From Nocardioides sp. (lineage in GTDB: Bacteria > Actinomycetota > Actinomycetes > Propionibacteriales > Nocardioidaceae), in assembly GCA_030145945.1 (NCBI GenBank), contig JASLDK010000282.1, positions 1 to 25,102 on the forward strand: a DNA stretch of 25,102 bases, written 5' to 3'. Made by a program: the position numbers and the translations under genes. Below, piece by piece: positions 1-6,559 of the stretch. Within the stretch, counting starts at the first letter, position 1. Each line of letters starts with the position of its first letter. The notes under the pieces are model-generated. The model was not told where the DNA came from. It saw only the letters and a program-made list of their open reading frames with translations, and did no database searches.

Positions 1-1378
1 TCCGTGCCGCAGGCTTGAGCACGGCGTCGATGTTCGACACCGTGCTGGCGGGTGCTACGACGACGTCGGTGCCTGACTCCACGGCTGATGCGTTGTTGAA
101 GCACGCCATTGCGTAGGCGCCGCTGTCGTCGTCGAAGCCGATGCGCCAGGTGCCGTCGTCGACGGGCAGGCGGTAGTGACCAGTCGCGTCGGTGGTGGTC
201 GAGAACGACCAGTCCCACGCGGGCGTGCCGCCGTCGTCGTACTCCTCGAACGCTCGGATCGTGATGTCTTCGAGCGGCTGGCCCTGGGCATTGGTGACCG
301 TGCCTTCGATCGCCCCTCGGGGAGCGAGCGTGGCGTTGATGGCCGAGGTCACCCCTCCGTCGACGACGGTCACCGTGGCGCCGGCCTCGACCGTCGGGGC
401 GTCGTCGTAGAACTCTGTCTTCCATTCGTCGCCGAGGAAGCCGACACGCCACTCGCCGCCATCGACACCGAGGACGTAGTCACCACTGGCGTTCGTCCGC
501 ACCGACGCGACGTCGTCCCAGTAGGAGTAGGAGCCTCCTGCATAGTCGTCCACGAAGAGCTTGTAGGCACGGACGAAGACACCAGCGATCGGCGCACCGT
601 TCGGGTCCTGCACGTGACCGCGGATCGTGCCCTTCGGGTGGAGAACGGCGTCGACACCGGTCGTCGCCGCCGAGCCGGTCACGGTGAGAGTCTGAGCGTG
701 GGCCACGTCATCGGCCCCACCACGGAACGTCGTCTTCCACAGGTTGTGGGAGAAGCCGATCCGGTAGTCGCGTGCGTCGAGGTAGAGCTGGTAGGTGCCG
801 TCGGCACCGGTTCGCGTCGCGTCTTCGCACTCCCAGTCGTTCACGCCATATTCGCGGTAGGCACAAACGTTCACGTCCTGGAGCGGAGTGCCACTGGCAG
901 ACCTGACCGTTCCGGTGATCGAACCCCGCTTGACCAGGGAGGCGTCGATGTGTGGAGCGCTTCCCGGGCCAGTCACGGTGAAGGTGTCGCTCTCGTGACT
1001 GGAATGGGGACCGTTCGCCGACCAGGTCTCGGCCTCGATCTGAGAGTCGAACCAGAGCCGGTAGGTGCCCGGCGGGACCGTCAGCGAATAGCCACCGTCC
1101 GCGCCGGTGTGCGTCTGGCCGACCACATGGTCAACAGCGTCGTAGCACCAGTCCCAGTAGGAGTATTCGTACGGCGTGCCCGCATCCTCGACATGCTCAC
1201 ACTCGAGCGTCACACGGATGCCGCTGAGCGGGGTGCCCGTCCCGGTCTCGATGACCCTGCCCGTCACGACGCCGTCTCCGACGGCGGCGTGGGCGGCTGG
1301 AGTCAACACCAGCGCACCCACTGCCAGAGCGAGTGCCGTGACCCACCGAACGCCTCGCCCCAGGAGCGCCGACGTCAT
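1..1378 (-). CDS. Secreted protein with tandem carboxypeptidase-regulatory-like (beta-sandwich) repeats, 3' end outside window
   Basis: The frame is open from ATG at 1378 to the left edge (459 codons), so the C-terminus is missing. Residues 1-31 look like a Sec signal peptide: an Arg-containing N-region, the hydrophobic stretch VTALALAVGALVL, and a cleavage site after AHA. Four repeats follow, at about 37-150, 154-250, 252-354 and 357-456. Each opens with a strand such as ITGTVRSASGTPLQDVNV, has a central G-x-Y segment (GADGGYSLTVPPGTYRL, GADGTYQLYLDARDYRI) and ends with a V-D-A-x-L strand. This is the CarboxypepD_reg / Cna-B-like pattern seen in surface and secreted proteins, where it acts as a structural or carbohydrate-contact module. 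Tyr, Trp and Asp are abundant between strands. The start shares one base with the stop of the upstream lipoprotein gene (TGATG), which implies translational coupling. Function is unknown; an adhesin or cell-surface role is inferred. Confidence 0.85.
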   Translation of the reverse strand, partial: MTSALLGRGVRWVTALALAVGALVLTPAAHAAVGDGVVTGRVIETGTGTPLSGIRVTLECEHVEDAGTPYEYSYWDWCYDAVDHVVGQTHTGADGGYSLTVPPGTYRLWFDSQIEAETWSANGPHSSHESDTFTVTGPGSAPHIDASLVKRGSITGTVRSASGTPLQDVNVCAYREYGVNDWECEDATRTGADGTYQLYLDARDYRIGFSHNLWKTTFRGGADDVAHAQTLTVTGSAATTGVDAVLHPKGTIRGHVQDPNGAPIAGVFVRAYKLFVDDYAGGSYSYWDDVASVRTNASGDYVLGVDGGEWRVGFLGDEWKTEFYDDAPTVEAGATVTVVDGGVTSAINATLAPRGAIEGTVTNAQGQPLEDITIRAFEEYDDGGTPAWDWSFSTTTDATGHYRLPVDDGTWRIGFDDDSGAYAMACFNNASAVESGTDVVVAPASTVSNIDAVLKPAAR

Positions 1379-2004
1379 CAGCCGGCCGCCCCTTCAGGCA
1401 GACCCTCGACAGGTACGCCGGCACACGCGGCGTCCTTGCCGTTGCTCATCCCGTCGACCAGCCAGGCGCCATGCTCCTTCTTGAGGCCGATCCGGACTGA
1501 TCTGATCTGGCGTTCGTCGGTTTGGGGGTTCGTCTTGGAGACCTGTGACCAGCCGCGCATCTGCGCACAGGCCTGCACCCACGTCACCCCGTCGGCCGTC
1601 GGTTTGCCGATGTTGGTGACGGTGATCGGGAGTGGCCCCGGAAGGTATCGACCCCAGTCCTGCTGGGTGTAGAACTTCATCCGGTCCAGACCGTCGCGAG
1701 TCATCAACTTCTTGGCGGCCGCCTGCGTCCCGTCGCCCGCGTTCACGATCTCCGCGTAGGCCGCAGCCCACTGTTGCACCGCACGCGACTCAGGACGTGC
1801 GCGGAGCCGGACTGTCTCCGGCACGCCGTCCGCACTCCCGGCGGACACCGCCGAGGTGGGGTCGCCGACACCGGGGCCGCTGGACGCGGCTGCACCTGTG
1901 GTCGTCGTGGCCGAGGAGACCTTCGGGGATCCGTCGCCGCACCCAGCGCAGGCGCCCAGGCACAGGCCGATCGACAGCACAGCAATGACCTCGCGCAAGC
2001 GCAT
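1378..2004 (-). CDS. Putative lipoprotein of unknown function (208 aa)
   Basis: ATG at 2004 is chosen because GGAGAG lies about 10 nt upstream; an in-frame ATG at 2022 would add six residues and lacks such a site. The N-terminus MRLREVIAVLSIGLCLGAC has a short positive region, a hydrophobic core and a lipobox L16-G17-A18-C19, so the mature protein should be lipid-anchored at Cys19. A Ser/Thr/Ala/Gly-rich linker (about 25-65) follows. The C-terminal domain contains WAAAYAEIVNAGD, then KKLMTRDGLDRMKFYTQQDWG and HGAWLVDGM. That layout resembles small NTF2-like or Mce-associated-type domains, but I do not recognise a family. The gene is coupled to the downstream beta-repeat protein, so the two products may form an envelope pair. 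It is divergent from the cbt riboswitch operon. Confidence 0.85.
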   Translation of the reverse strand: MRLREVIAVLSIGLCLGACAGCGDGSPKVSSATTTTGAAASSGPGVGDPTSAVSAGSADGVPETVRLRARPESRAVQQWAAAYAEIVNAGDGTQAAAKKLMTRDGLDRMKFYTQQDWGRYLPGPLPITVTNIGKPTADGVTWVQACAQMRGWSQVSKTNPQTDERQIRSVRIGLKKEHGAWLVDGMSNGKDAACAGVPVEGLPEGAAG

Positions 2005-2052
2005 GCTCGTTCTACTCTCCATGGTGTTGTGGCCGAGACCGCACGCGAGGCT

Positions 2053-2074
2053 CCCAGACCTGTCGCGGTCTGGG
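2053..2074. repeat. Perfect 8-bp inverted repeat in divergent intergenic region
   Basis: CCCAGACC (2053-2060) and GGTCTGGG (2067-2074) flank a 6-nt loop. The hairpin lies 49 bp upstream of the lipoprotein start, in its presumed 5' leader, and about 80 bp upstream of the cbt promoter. No T-run directly follows on either strand, so it is unlikely to be a terminator. An operator or an mRNA leader structure is possible. Confidence 0.5.
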
Positions 2075-2153
2075 CAATAGTCGTTTTGGAGGACACGACC
2101 TTGCTTTGCTGGTCAGATCAGGCACCCTCATGATCTCGGCGACCTGGTCCCGG

Positions 2154-2183
2154 GCGACAGACGGAGCCTGGATGCCCTAGGCT
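2154..2183 (+). promoter_or_regulatory. Predicted promoter of the cbt-cobD operon
   Basis: A -10-like TAGGCT (2178-2183) lies 18 bp downstream of GCGACA (2154-2159), which matches TTGACA at 4 of 6 positions. The predicted transcription start near 2190 coincides with the first base of the riboswitch P1 stem, which supports the call. The same TAGGCT hexamer occurs before tRNA-Val and before the PucR-type regulator gene. Confidence 0.5.
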
Positions 2184-2188
2184 GCAAC

Positions 2189-2330
2189 TGCAGGCACGAG
2201 GAAGCCGGTGAGACTCCGGCACAGTCGCGCTACTGTGACACCGCCTCCGCAAGGAGTGGTGAAGTCAGGAACGAGTGTCTGCACACCTCACACCCACTGA
2301 CCAGGGACGCTGAATCCCTGAGGAGGCATC
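2189..2330 (+). promoter_or_regulatory. Cobalamin riboswitch controlling cbtB-cbtA-cobD
   Basis: The conserved cobalamin-riboswitch core is present: GGTGAGACTCCGGC, then a CACAGTCGCGCTACTGTGA segment, then AAGTCAGGA. P1 can be drawn as TGCAGGCAC (2189-2197) with GTGTCTGCA (2275-2283), nine pairs including one G-U. The aptamer is compact (about 95 nt). Downstream, CAGGGA (2302-2307) pairs with TCCCTG (2315-2320), and this hairpin abuts the Shine-Dalgarno AGGAGG (2321-2326). No terminator with a U-tract is visible, so control is probably translational: cobalamin binding is expected to repress cobalt uptake. Confidence 0.93.
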
Positions 2331-2558
2331 ATGTCGCAGACCCCTGCCACCCCGCTCGCATCGACCGCTCCGACCGTCCAGGTCGCGGTCGTCCCGCTGC
2401 TGCAGCTCGGCACCTGGGTCACCTTCTTCGGGCTGCTCGCCATGCTGGCGATCTTCTTCGTCAGCGCCGACCAGGGCGCGCTCTCGTTGGTCGCCGGCAA
2501 CGGCGTGCACGAGTGGGTGCACGACGCGCGGCACCTGCTCGGCTACCCCTGCCACTGA
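2331..2558 (+). CDS. cbtB: CbtB-type small membrane protein (cobalt transporter subunit)
   Basis: A 75-residue protein with one membrane segment (about residues 25-47, LGTWVTFFGLLAMLAIFFV). Its His-rich C-terminus HEWVHDARHLLGYPCH matches the metal-binding tail (H-x3-HD-x2-H...CH) typical of CbtB. CbtB works with CbtA in a proposed cobalt uptake system that is usually B12-riboswitch controlled; this role comes from comparative genomics rather than extensive biochemistry. The start ATG at 2331 is preceded by GAGGAGG. The gene is first in the operon, directly behind the riboswitch, and cbtA starts 4 bp after its stop. Confidence 0.95.
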   Translation: MSQTPATPLASTAPTVQVAVVPLLQLGTWVTFFGLLAMLAIFFVSADQGALSLVAGNGVHEWVHDARHLLGYPCH

Positions 2559-2562
2559 GCAG

Positions 2563-3375
2563 GTGAGCACCATTTCACAGGAGAGCTCTGCCCTGAGGCC
2601 GGGCGCCTTCCTGATCCGTGGCCTCGCCGTCGGACTCGCTGCCGGCCTGATCTCGTTCCTGGTCGCCTTCGCGGTCGGTGAACCGTCGGTGGACGCAGCG
2701 ATCGCGCTCGAGGATGCAGCCAGCGCACAGCAGCACGGCACGGAGGCCGACGAGCCGGACGCACAGGACGCACAGGACGGCATGGTCGAGGTCTCCAGAG
2801 AGAACCAGAAGAGCTGGGGACTGTTGACCGGCACCCTGGCCATCGGGGCCGCCCTCGGCGGCCTGACCTCGCTGGCCGCCGCGGCCGTGCTCGGTCGACT
2901 CGGCAACCTCTCGGCACGCGGATCCACCGCACTGGTGGCGTTCATCGGGTTCGTCTCGGTCGCGCTGGTGCCGTTCACGAAATATCCCGCCACCCCGCCC
3001 GCCGTCGGCAGCGGCGACACGATCGGGGGCCGGACTGCGGCGTACTTCGGTCTCCTGTTGATCTCGATCCTCGCTGCCATCGCGGTCGTCGTCGCGGCCA
3101 ACCGCCTGCGCCAGAGGTACGACGGCTGGTCGGCGGCCTTCATCGGCGCGGGCATCTATCTGGCGATCGTGACCGGCGCAGCGCTCCTGCTGCCGACGGT
3201 CAACGAGCTCGGCGCCTTCCCGGCCGACACGCTGTGGGCCTTCCGCCGATCGTCGCTGGTCACTCTCGCCGCGTTGTGGGCGAGCATCGGCGTCGGCCTG
3301 ACCCTGCTGGTCGGCCGACTCCACGACCGGGCTGCGGCCGACCTCGCTCGTCGCGAGTTCGCCGCCAGTCTGTGA
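2563..3375 (+). CDS. cbtA: CbtA-type integral membrane cobalt transporter component
   Basis: A 270-residue polytopic membrane protein starting at GTG 2563. Hydrophobic segments lie near residues 15-38, 88-112, 122-137, 160-180, 191-211 and 230-250. An acidic, polar loop (about 50-80) follows the first segment. The KYPATPPAVG motif in the middle is characteristic of the CbtA family, whose members occur with CbtB in cobalamin loci. The gene follows cbtB after 4 bp, and its stop overlaps the GTG start of cobD (GTGA at 3372-3375). It therefore belongs to the riboswitch-controlled unit and presumably supplies cobalt for corrin assembly. Family assignment is strong; transport specificity is inferred from context. 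Confidence 0.93.
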   Translation: MSTISQESSALRPGAFLIRGLAVGLAAGLISFLVAFAVGEPSVDAAIALEDAASAQQHGTEADEPDAQDAQDGMVEVSRENQKSWGLLTGTLAIGAALGGLTSLAAAAVLGRLGNLSARGSTALVAFIGFVSVALVPFTKYPATPPAVGSGDTIGGRTAAYFGLLLISILAAIAVVVAANRLRQRYDGWSAAFIGAGIYLAIVTGAALLLPTVNELGAFPADTLWAFRRSSLVTLAALWASIGVGLTLLVGRLHDRAAADLARREFAASL

Positions 3376-4301
3376 GTGCGGTCGGCCTCCTGATCGGGTA
3401 CGCCGCGGACCGGTTGTTCGCCGATCCGCGGCGTGGTCATCCCGTCGCCGGATTCGGCCGGCTCGCGACTGCCCTGGAGAGAAGGTTGTGGCGCGACGAC
3501 CGCACCTCCGGAGCGGCGTACACCGGTGCACTGGTCGGCAGTGCGGTCGTGCTCGGCATCGCCGTGGAGCGTGCCGTTCCCGGTCGACTCCCTCGAACGA
3601 TCATCACCGCCGCCTCCGTCTGGACCGTCCTCGGTGGCACCTCCCTGGCCCGCGAGGCGGCGGAGATCAACCGGCTCCTCACCGAGGGCGACCTTCCCGC
3701 GGCACGCCAGCAGCTCACCCACCTGGTCGGCCGCGACACGAGCCGGCTCGATGAGCCGGAGATCGTGCGGGCCACCCTCGAATCCCTCGCCGAGAACACC
3801 AGCGATGCGGTGGTCGCACCTCTGGTGTGGGGTGCTGTCGCCGGCGTTCCCGGACTCGTGGGCTATCGCGCGGCCAACACGCTCGACGCGATGGTCGGCC
3901 ATCGCAGTGCCCGCTACGAACGGTTCGGCTGGGCTGCGGCGAGGCTGGACGACGGTCTCAACCTGCCGGGCTCGCGGCTGACCGCCGTCCTCGCGACGGT
4001 CCTCGGTCCCGACCCGCGAGGAGCGTGGCGTGCATGGCATCGCGACGCACGCGCCCATCCAAGCCCCAACGCCGGGCCTGTCGAGGCCGCATTCGCCGGG
4101 GCACTGGCCATACGCCTCGGAGGAACCAATGACTACGCCGGACGGATCGAGCACCGCGCCGTGATGGGTGACGGTCCTGCGCCATCTGTCGGCGACCTCG
4201 AGCGCGCGCGCCTGCTCGCCGGCCGGGTCGGCATCGCCGCGGTCCTCCTCAGTGCGGCCGCAACATGGGCGAAGACCGCCGTGCGATCATCGCCTCGATG
4301 A
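3372..4301 (+). CDS. cobD: Adenosylcobinamide-phosphate synthase CobD/CbiB
   Basis: GTG at 3372 is chosen because it overlaps the cbtA stop and puts the family N-terminus at residue 1 (SAVGLLIGYAADRLFADPRR, then GHPVAGFGR). The product is 309 aa, the usual length. Conserved family blocks are VGRDTSRLDEPEIVRATLES followed by LAENTSDAVVAPL, then YRAANTLDAMVGH and HPSPNAGPVEAAFAGAL. CobD is an inner-membrane enzyme that attaches (R)-1-amino-2-propanol or its phosphate to the propionate side chain of adenosylcobyric acid. It acts directly after CobQ, which is encoded in the convergent operon. Its stop overlaps the start of the next gene (ATGA at 4298-4301). Confidence 0.95.
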   Translation: MSAVGLLIGYAADRLFADPRRGHPVAGFGRLATALERRLWRDDRTSGAAYTGALVGSAVVLGIAVERAVPGRLPRTIITAASVWTVLGGTSLAREAAEINRLLTEGDLPAARQQLTHLVGRDTSRLDEPEIVRATLESLAENTSDAVVAPLVWGAVAGVPGLVGYRAANTLDAMVGHRSARYERFGWAAARLDDGLNLPGSRLTAVLATVLGPDPRGAWRAWHRDARAHPSPNAGPVEAAFAGALAIRLGGTNDYAGRIEHRAVMGDGPAPSVGDLERARLLAGRVGIAAVLLSAAATWAKTAVRSSPR

Positions 4302-5227
4302 CGAACGTGCTGCACACCCTGACCCGCACTCCCCTGCTGCAGACCCCGCGCGCACTCGCGGCCCGGGCGACCCGCGCAGTGACGCATGCGCCGAGTCCGC
4401 TGGACGGGCGCACGGTGCTGATCACTGGCGCGAGCTCCGGCATCGGCGAGGCGAGCGCCAAGGCGGCGGCGCGCAAGGGCGCGGTCGTGCTGCTCGCCGC
4501 GCGCCGCGAGGCCGAGCTCGACCGGGTGCGACAGGAGATCCTCGCCGAGGGCGGTCGCGCGTCGACGTACGTCGTCGACATGACCGACAGCGAGTCGATC
4601 GACGCTCTCGTCGCCGTCCTGCTCGAGGAGCACGGCGCCGTCGACTACGTGGTCAACAATGCCGGTCGCTCGATCCGCCGCTCGCTCGAGCTCACGCACG
4701 ACCGCTTCCACGACTTCGAGCGGATGATGGCGGTCAACTACTTCGGCCCGGTACGCCTCACCATGGGTCTGCTCCCGGCCATGCGCGAGCAGCGGTTCGG
4801 TCATGTGGTCAACATCGTGACCTGGGGCAACCAGATCCGTGCCCCGAAGTTCGCCGCCTACATCGCGGCCAAGTCGGCTCTCGACGTGTTCGGGCGGATC
4901 CTCGGCCGGGAGGCGTTCTTCGACAACGTCACCTGCACCAACATGCGGGTCCAGATCGTGCGGACCGCGATGATCGGTCCGACGGCGGCGTACGACGGCA
5001 AGGGCGAGACCGCTGAGCACTGTGCGCAGCGCGTGGTCAAGGCCCTGGAGGACCGCCCGGTCACGGTCGACGGAGCCTTCGGGACGTTCTACGCAGCCTT
5101 CAACGTGGCCGCGCCGCGGCTCGCCGACTTGGTGATGGCGCTCGCCCATCGCCACGAGCCGGACTCGAGAGCCGCCCGCGGCGAGTCCGTCGAGCCTGCC
5201 CCGCAGGCGGGTGTCACGAGCCGATGA
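4298..5227 (+). CDS. SDR-family NAD(P)-dependent oxidoreductase coupled to cobD
   Basis: A 309-residue classical short-chain dehydrogenase/reductase. About 44 N-terminal residues precede the Rossmann motif TGASSGIGEAS; NNAG and the catalytic YIAAK (Y-x3-K) follow. The position normally held by the catalytic Ser, 13 residues before the Tyr, is Thr here (NIVTWGNQIRAPKFAAY). The surrounding sequence resembles SDRs related to the reductase domain of mycobacterial fatty acyl-CoA reductases, so a lipid substrate is one possibility. The ATG overlaps the cobD stop (ATGA), so the gene is translated with the cobalamin operon. Its 3' end overlaps that of the convergent regulator by 14 bp. Substrate unknown. 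Confidence 0.9.
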   Translation: MTNVLHTLTRTPLLQTPRALAARATRAVTHAPSPLDGRTVLITGASSGIGEASAKAAARKGAVVLLAARREAELDRVRQEILAEGGRASTYVVDMTDSESIDALVAVLLEEHGAVDYVVNNAGRSIRRSLELTHDRFHDFERMMAVNYFGPVRLTMGLLPAMREQRFGHVVNIVTWGNQIRAPKFAAYIAAKSALDVFGRILGREAFFDNVTCTNMRVQIVRTAMIGPTAAYDGKGETAEHCAQRVVKALEDRPVTVDGAFGTFYAAFNVAAPRLADLVMALAHRHEPDSRAARGESVEPAPQAGVTSR

Positions 5228-5594
5228 TCTCGTCGGCGTTCTGACCGACCCAGCGCAGGAGCGGAACCAACACCGCCGCCAATTCCTCACCCCGCTCGGT
5301 CAGGCTGTAGTCGACCCTGGGCGGCATGACGGGCTGCTGCTCGCGATGGACGAAGCCGTCAGCCTCGAGGATCTTGAGGGTCTGGGCCAGCATCTTCTCG
5401 CTGACACCTTGGGCACGGCGACGCAGGTCGCTCCACCGCTGTGGCCCGTCGGTGAGTGAGACCAGCACGAGCACGCCCCACTTGCTGGTCACATGGTCGA
5501 GCAGCGTGCGACTCGGGCACGCCGCGGGGAAGACACCGTCCTCGATGCCGAACAATGCCCTCATCCGGTCGGGCTCGACCTTACTTTCCTCCAC
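5214..5594 (-). CDS. HxlR/DUF24-family redox-type regulator, QorR-like
   Basis: A 126-residue winged-helix protein of the HxlR family. Core segments are LLDHVTSKWGVLVLVSLTDG, WSDLRRRAQGVSEKMLAQTLK, LEADGFVHREQQPVMPPRVDYSLTERG and a C-terminal dimer helix. The single Cys (Cys26, in FPAACPSR) sits where QorR of Corynebacterium glutamicum and YodB-type regulators carry their redox-sensing cysteine. The gene is divergent from a Qor2-like oxidoreductase, the same pairing as qorR-qor2 and E. coli ytfH-ytfG, so it probably represses that gene and itself until the Cys is oxidised. The start is taken as GTG 5594; ATG 5564 is the alternative, but the GGAGG is too far from it. Regulation is inferred. 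Confidence 0.9.
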   Translation of the reverse strand: MEESKVEPDRMRALFGIEDGVFPAACPSRTLLDHVTSKWGVLVLVSLTDGPQRWSDLRRRAQGVSEKMLAQTLKILEADGFVHREQQPVMPPRVDYSLTERGEELAAVLVPLLRWVGQNADEIIGS

Positions 5595-5695
5595 GTCAGT
5601 ACCTTACTTCAAAGTGCGTACTAACTTCCGGGAAGCAACTCCCTCTTTCGTCCGTTGAGGCAGGCACATCCCGATCACTCCCGAAAGGCATCACC
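5595..5695. promoter_or_regulatory. Divergent control region with two palindromes (likely HxlR operator)
   Basis: ACTTCAAAGT (5606-5615) is an ACTT-N2-AAGT palindrome flanked by GTAC on both sides (5600-5603 and 5617-5620 area). CTTCCGGGAAG (5625-5635) is a second, perfect 11-nt palindrome. Dyads of this kind next to the regulator start fit the binding mode of HxlR/DUF24 dimers. Which one is bound cannot be told from sequence. GAAAGG (5682-5687) serves as the ribosome binding site of the plus-strand gene. Confidence 0.5.
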
Positions 5696-6559
5696 ATGTC
5701 GCACTTCAACGGACCTCTCGTCGTCACCGGCGCCACCGGTCAGCTCGGTCGCCTCGTCATCGACGCACTCCTCGCCAAGGGCGTCGCTGCCGACCAGATC
5801 ATTGCGCTGGGTCGCGACACCGAGCGCCTCGCCACTCTTGCCGAACTCGGCGTGACGACCCGACAGATCGACTACGCCGACGCAGCCGGTCTGGTTGCGG
5901 CGTTCGAGGGTGCCGCTCGCGTGCTGCTGATCTCGGGCAGCGAGGTTGGCCAGCGACTCCCCCAGCACCAGAACGTCATCGACGCCGCGACGGCTGCCGG
6001 TGTGCAGCTGCTCGCCTACACGAGCATCCCGAAGACGGAGACCACCGGGCTGATCCTCGCCGCCGAGCACAAGGCGACCGAGGAGGCCATCATCGCCTCG
6101 GGCCTGACCCACACCTTCCTGCGCAACAGCTGGTACACCGAGAACTACACCGACCAGCTCGCGACATACGCCGAGCACGGCGTGGTCCTGGGCGCTGCCG
6201 GTGATGGTCTGGTCGCTGCGGCACCGCGCGCGGACTTCGCCCAAGCCGCCGCCGCTGCCCTGCTGCTCGACCAGCCGAAGGAGGTCTATGAGCTCGGCGG
6301 TGTCGGGTTCAGCCTCAAGGAGCTCGCGGCCACGGTCGCCGACCTGCTCGACAAGGACATCACCTACACCAACCTTCCAGCCGATGAGTTGACCACGGCC
6401 CTCGCCTCCGCCGGCGTACCCCAGGCGTTCGCGGAGATCCTTGCCGACGCCGACCTCGGCATCGAGCGAGGCGACCTGTTCGTCGAGCCCACCGACCTCG
6501 AGGGTCTGCTCGGTCGTCCTGCGACGTCGCTCACCGACGCGATCAGGGCCGCTCTCTGA
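5696..6559 (+). CDS. NmrA/Qor2-like NAD(P)H-dependent quinone oxidoreductase
   Basis: A 287-residue atypical SDR. Residues 8-18 form the dinucleotide site VVTGATGQLGR, followed by a Rossmann fold with LISGSEVGQRLPQHQNVIDA and LAYTSIPKTETTGLILAAEH. The middle segment LTHTFLRNSWYTENY is typical of the Qor2/YtfG subgroup. Members reduce quinones with NADPH and are induced by electrophile or disulfide stress through the neighbouring QorR/YtfH-type regulator, which is present here divergently. The start ATG 5696 has GAAAGG upstream and begins the conserved N-terminus. The last 17 bp overlap the 3' end of the convergent cobK. A role in protecting corrin or flavin chemistry would be speculation; general redox stress is more likely. 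Confidence 0.9.
   Translation: MSHFNGPLVVTGATGQLGRLVIDALLAKGVAADQIIALGRDTERLATLAELGVTTRQIDYADAAGLVAAFEGAARVLLISGSEVGQRLPQHQNVIDAATAAGVQLLAYTSIPKTETTGLILAAEHKATEEAIIASGLTHTFLRNSWYTENYTDQLATYAEHGVVLGAAGDGLVAAAPRADFAQAAAAALLLDQPKEVYELGGVGFSLKELAATVADLLDKDITYTNLPADELTTALASAGVPQAFAEILADADLGIERGDLFVEPTDLEGLLGRPATSLTDAIRAAL

Noticed and set aside
176..1672. Long plus-strand open frame (498 codons)
   Set aside because: It lies opposite the secreted beta-repeat protein and the lipoprotein. Its product is Arg/Val/Asp-rich without domains, while the minus strand has a signal peptide, a lipobox and repeats.
2100..2132. Possible 10-codon leader peptide starting at TTG 2100 after TTTTGGAGGA
   Set aside because: The ribosome-site-like GGAGG is well placed, but the predicted promoter lies downstream (2154-2183), so no transcript is expected here. 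Sequence alone gives no further support.
4133..5290. Long minus-strand open frame opposite the SDR gene
   Set aside because: Shadow frame with Arg/Asp/His-rich composition. The plus strand carries complete SDR motifs and an ATGA coupling to cobD.
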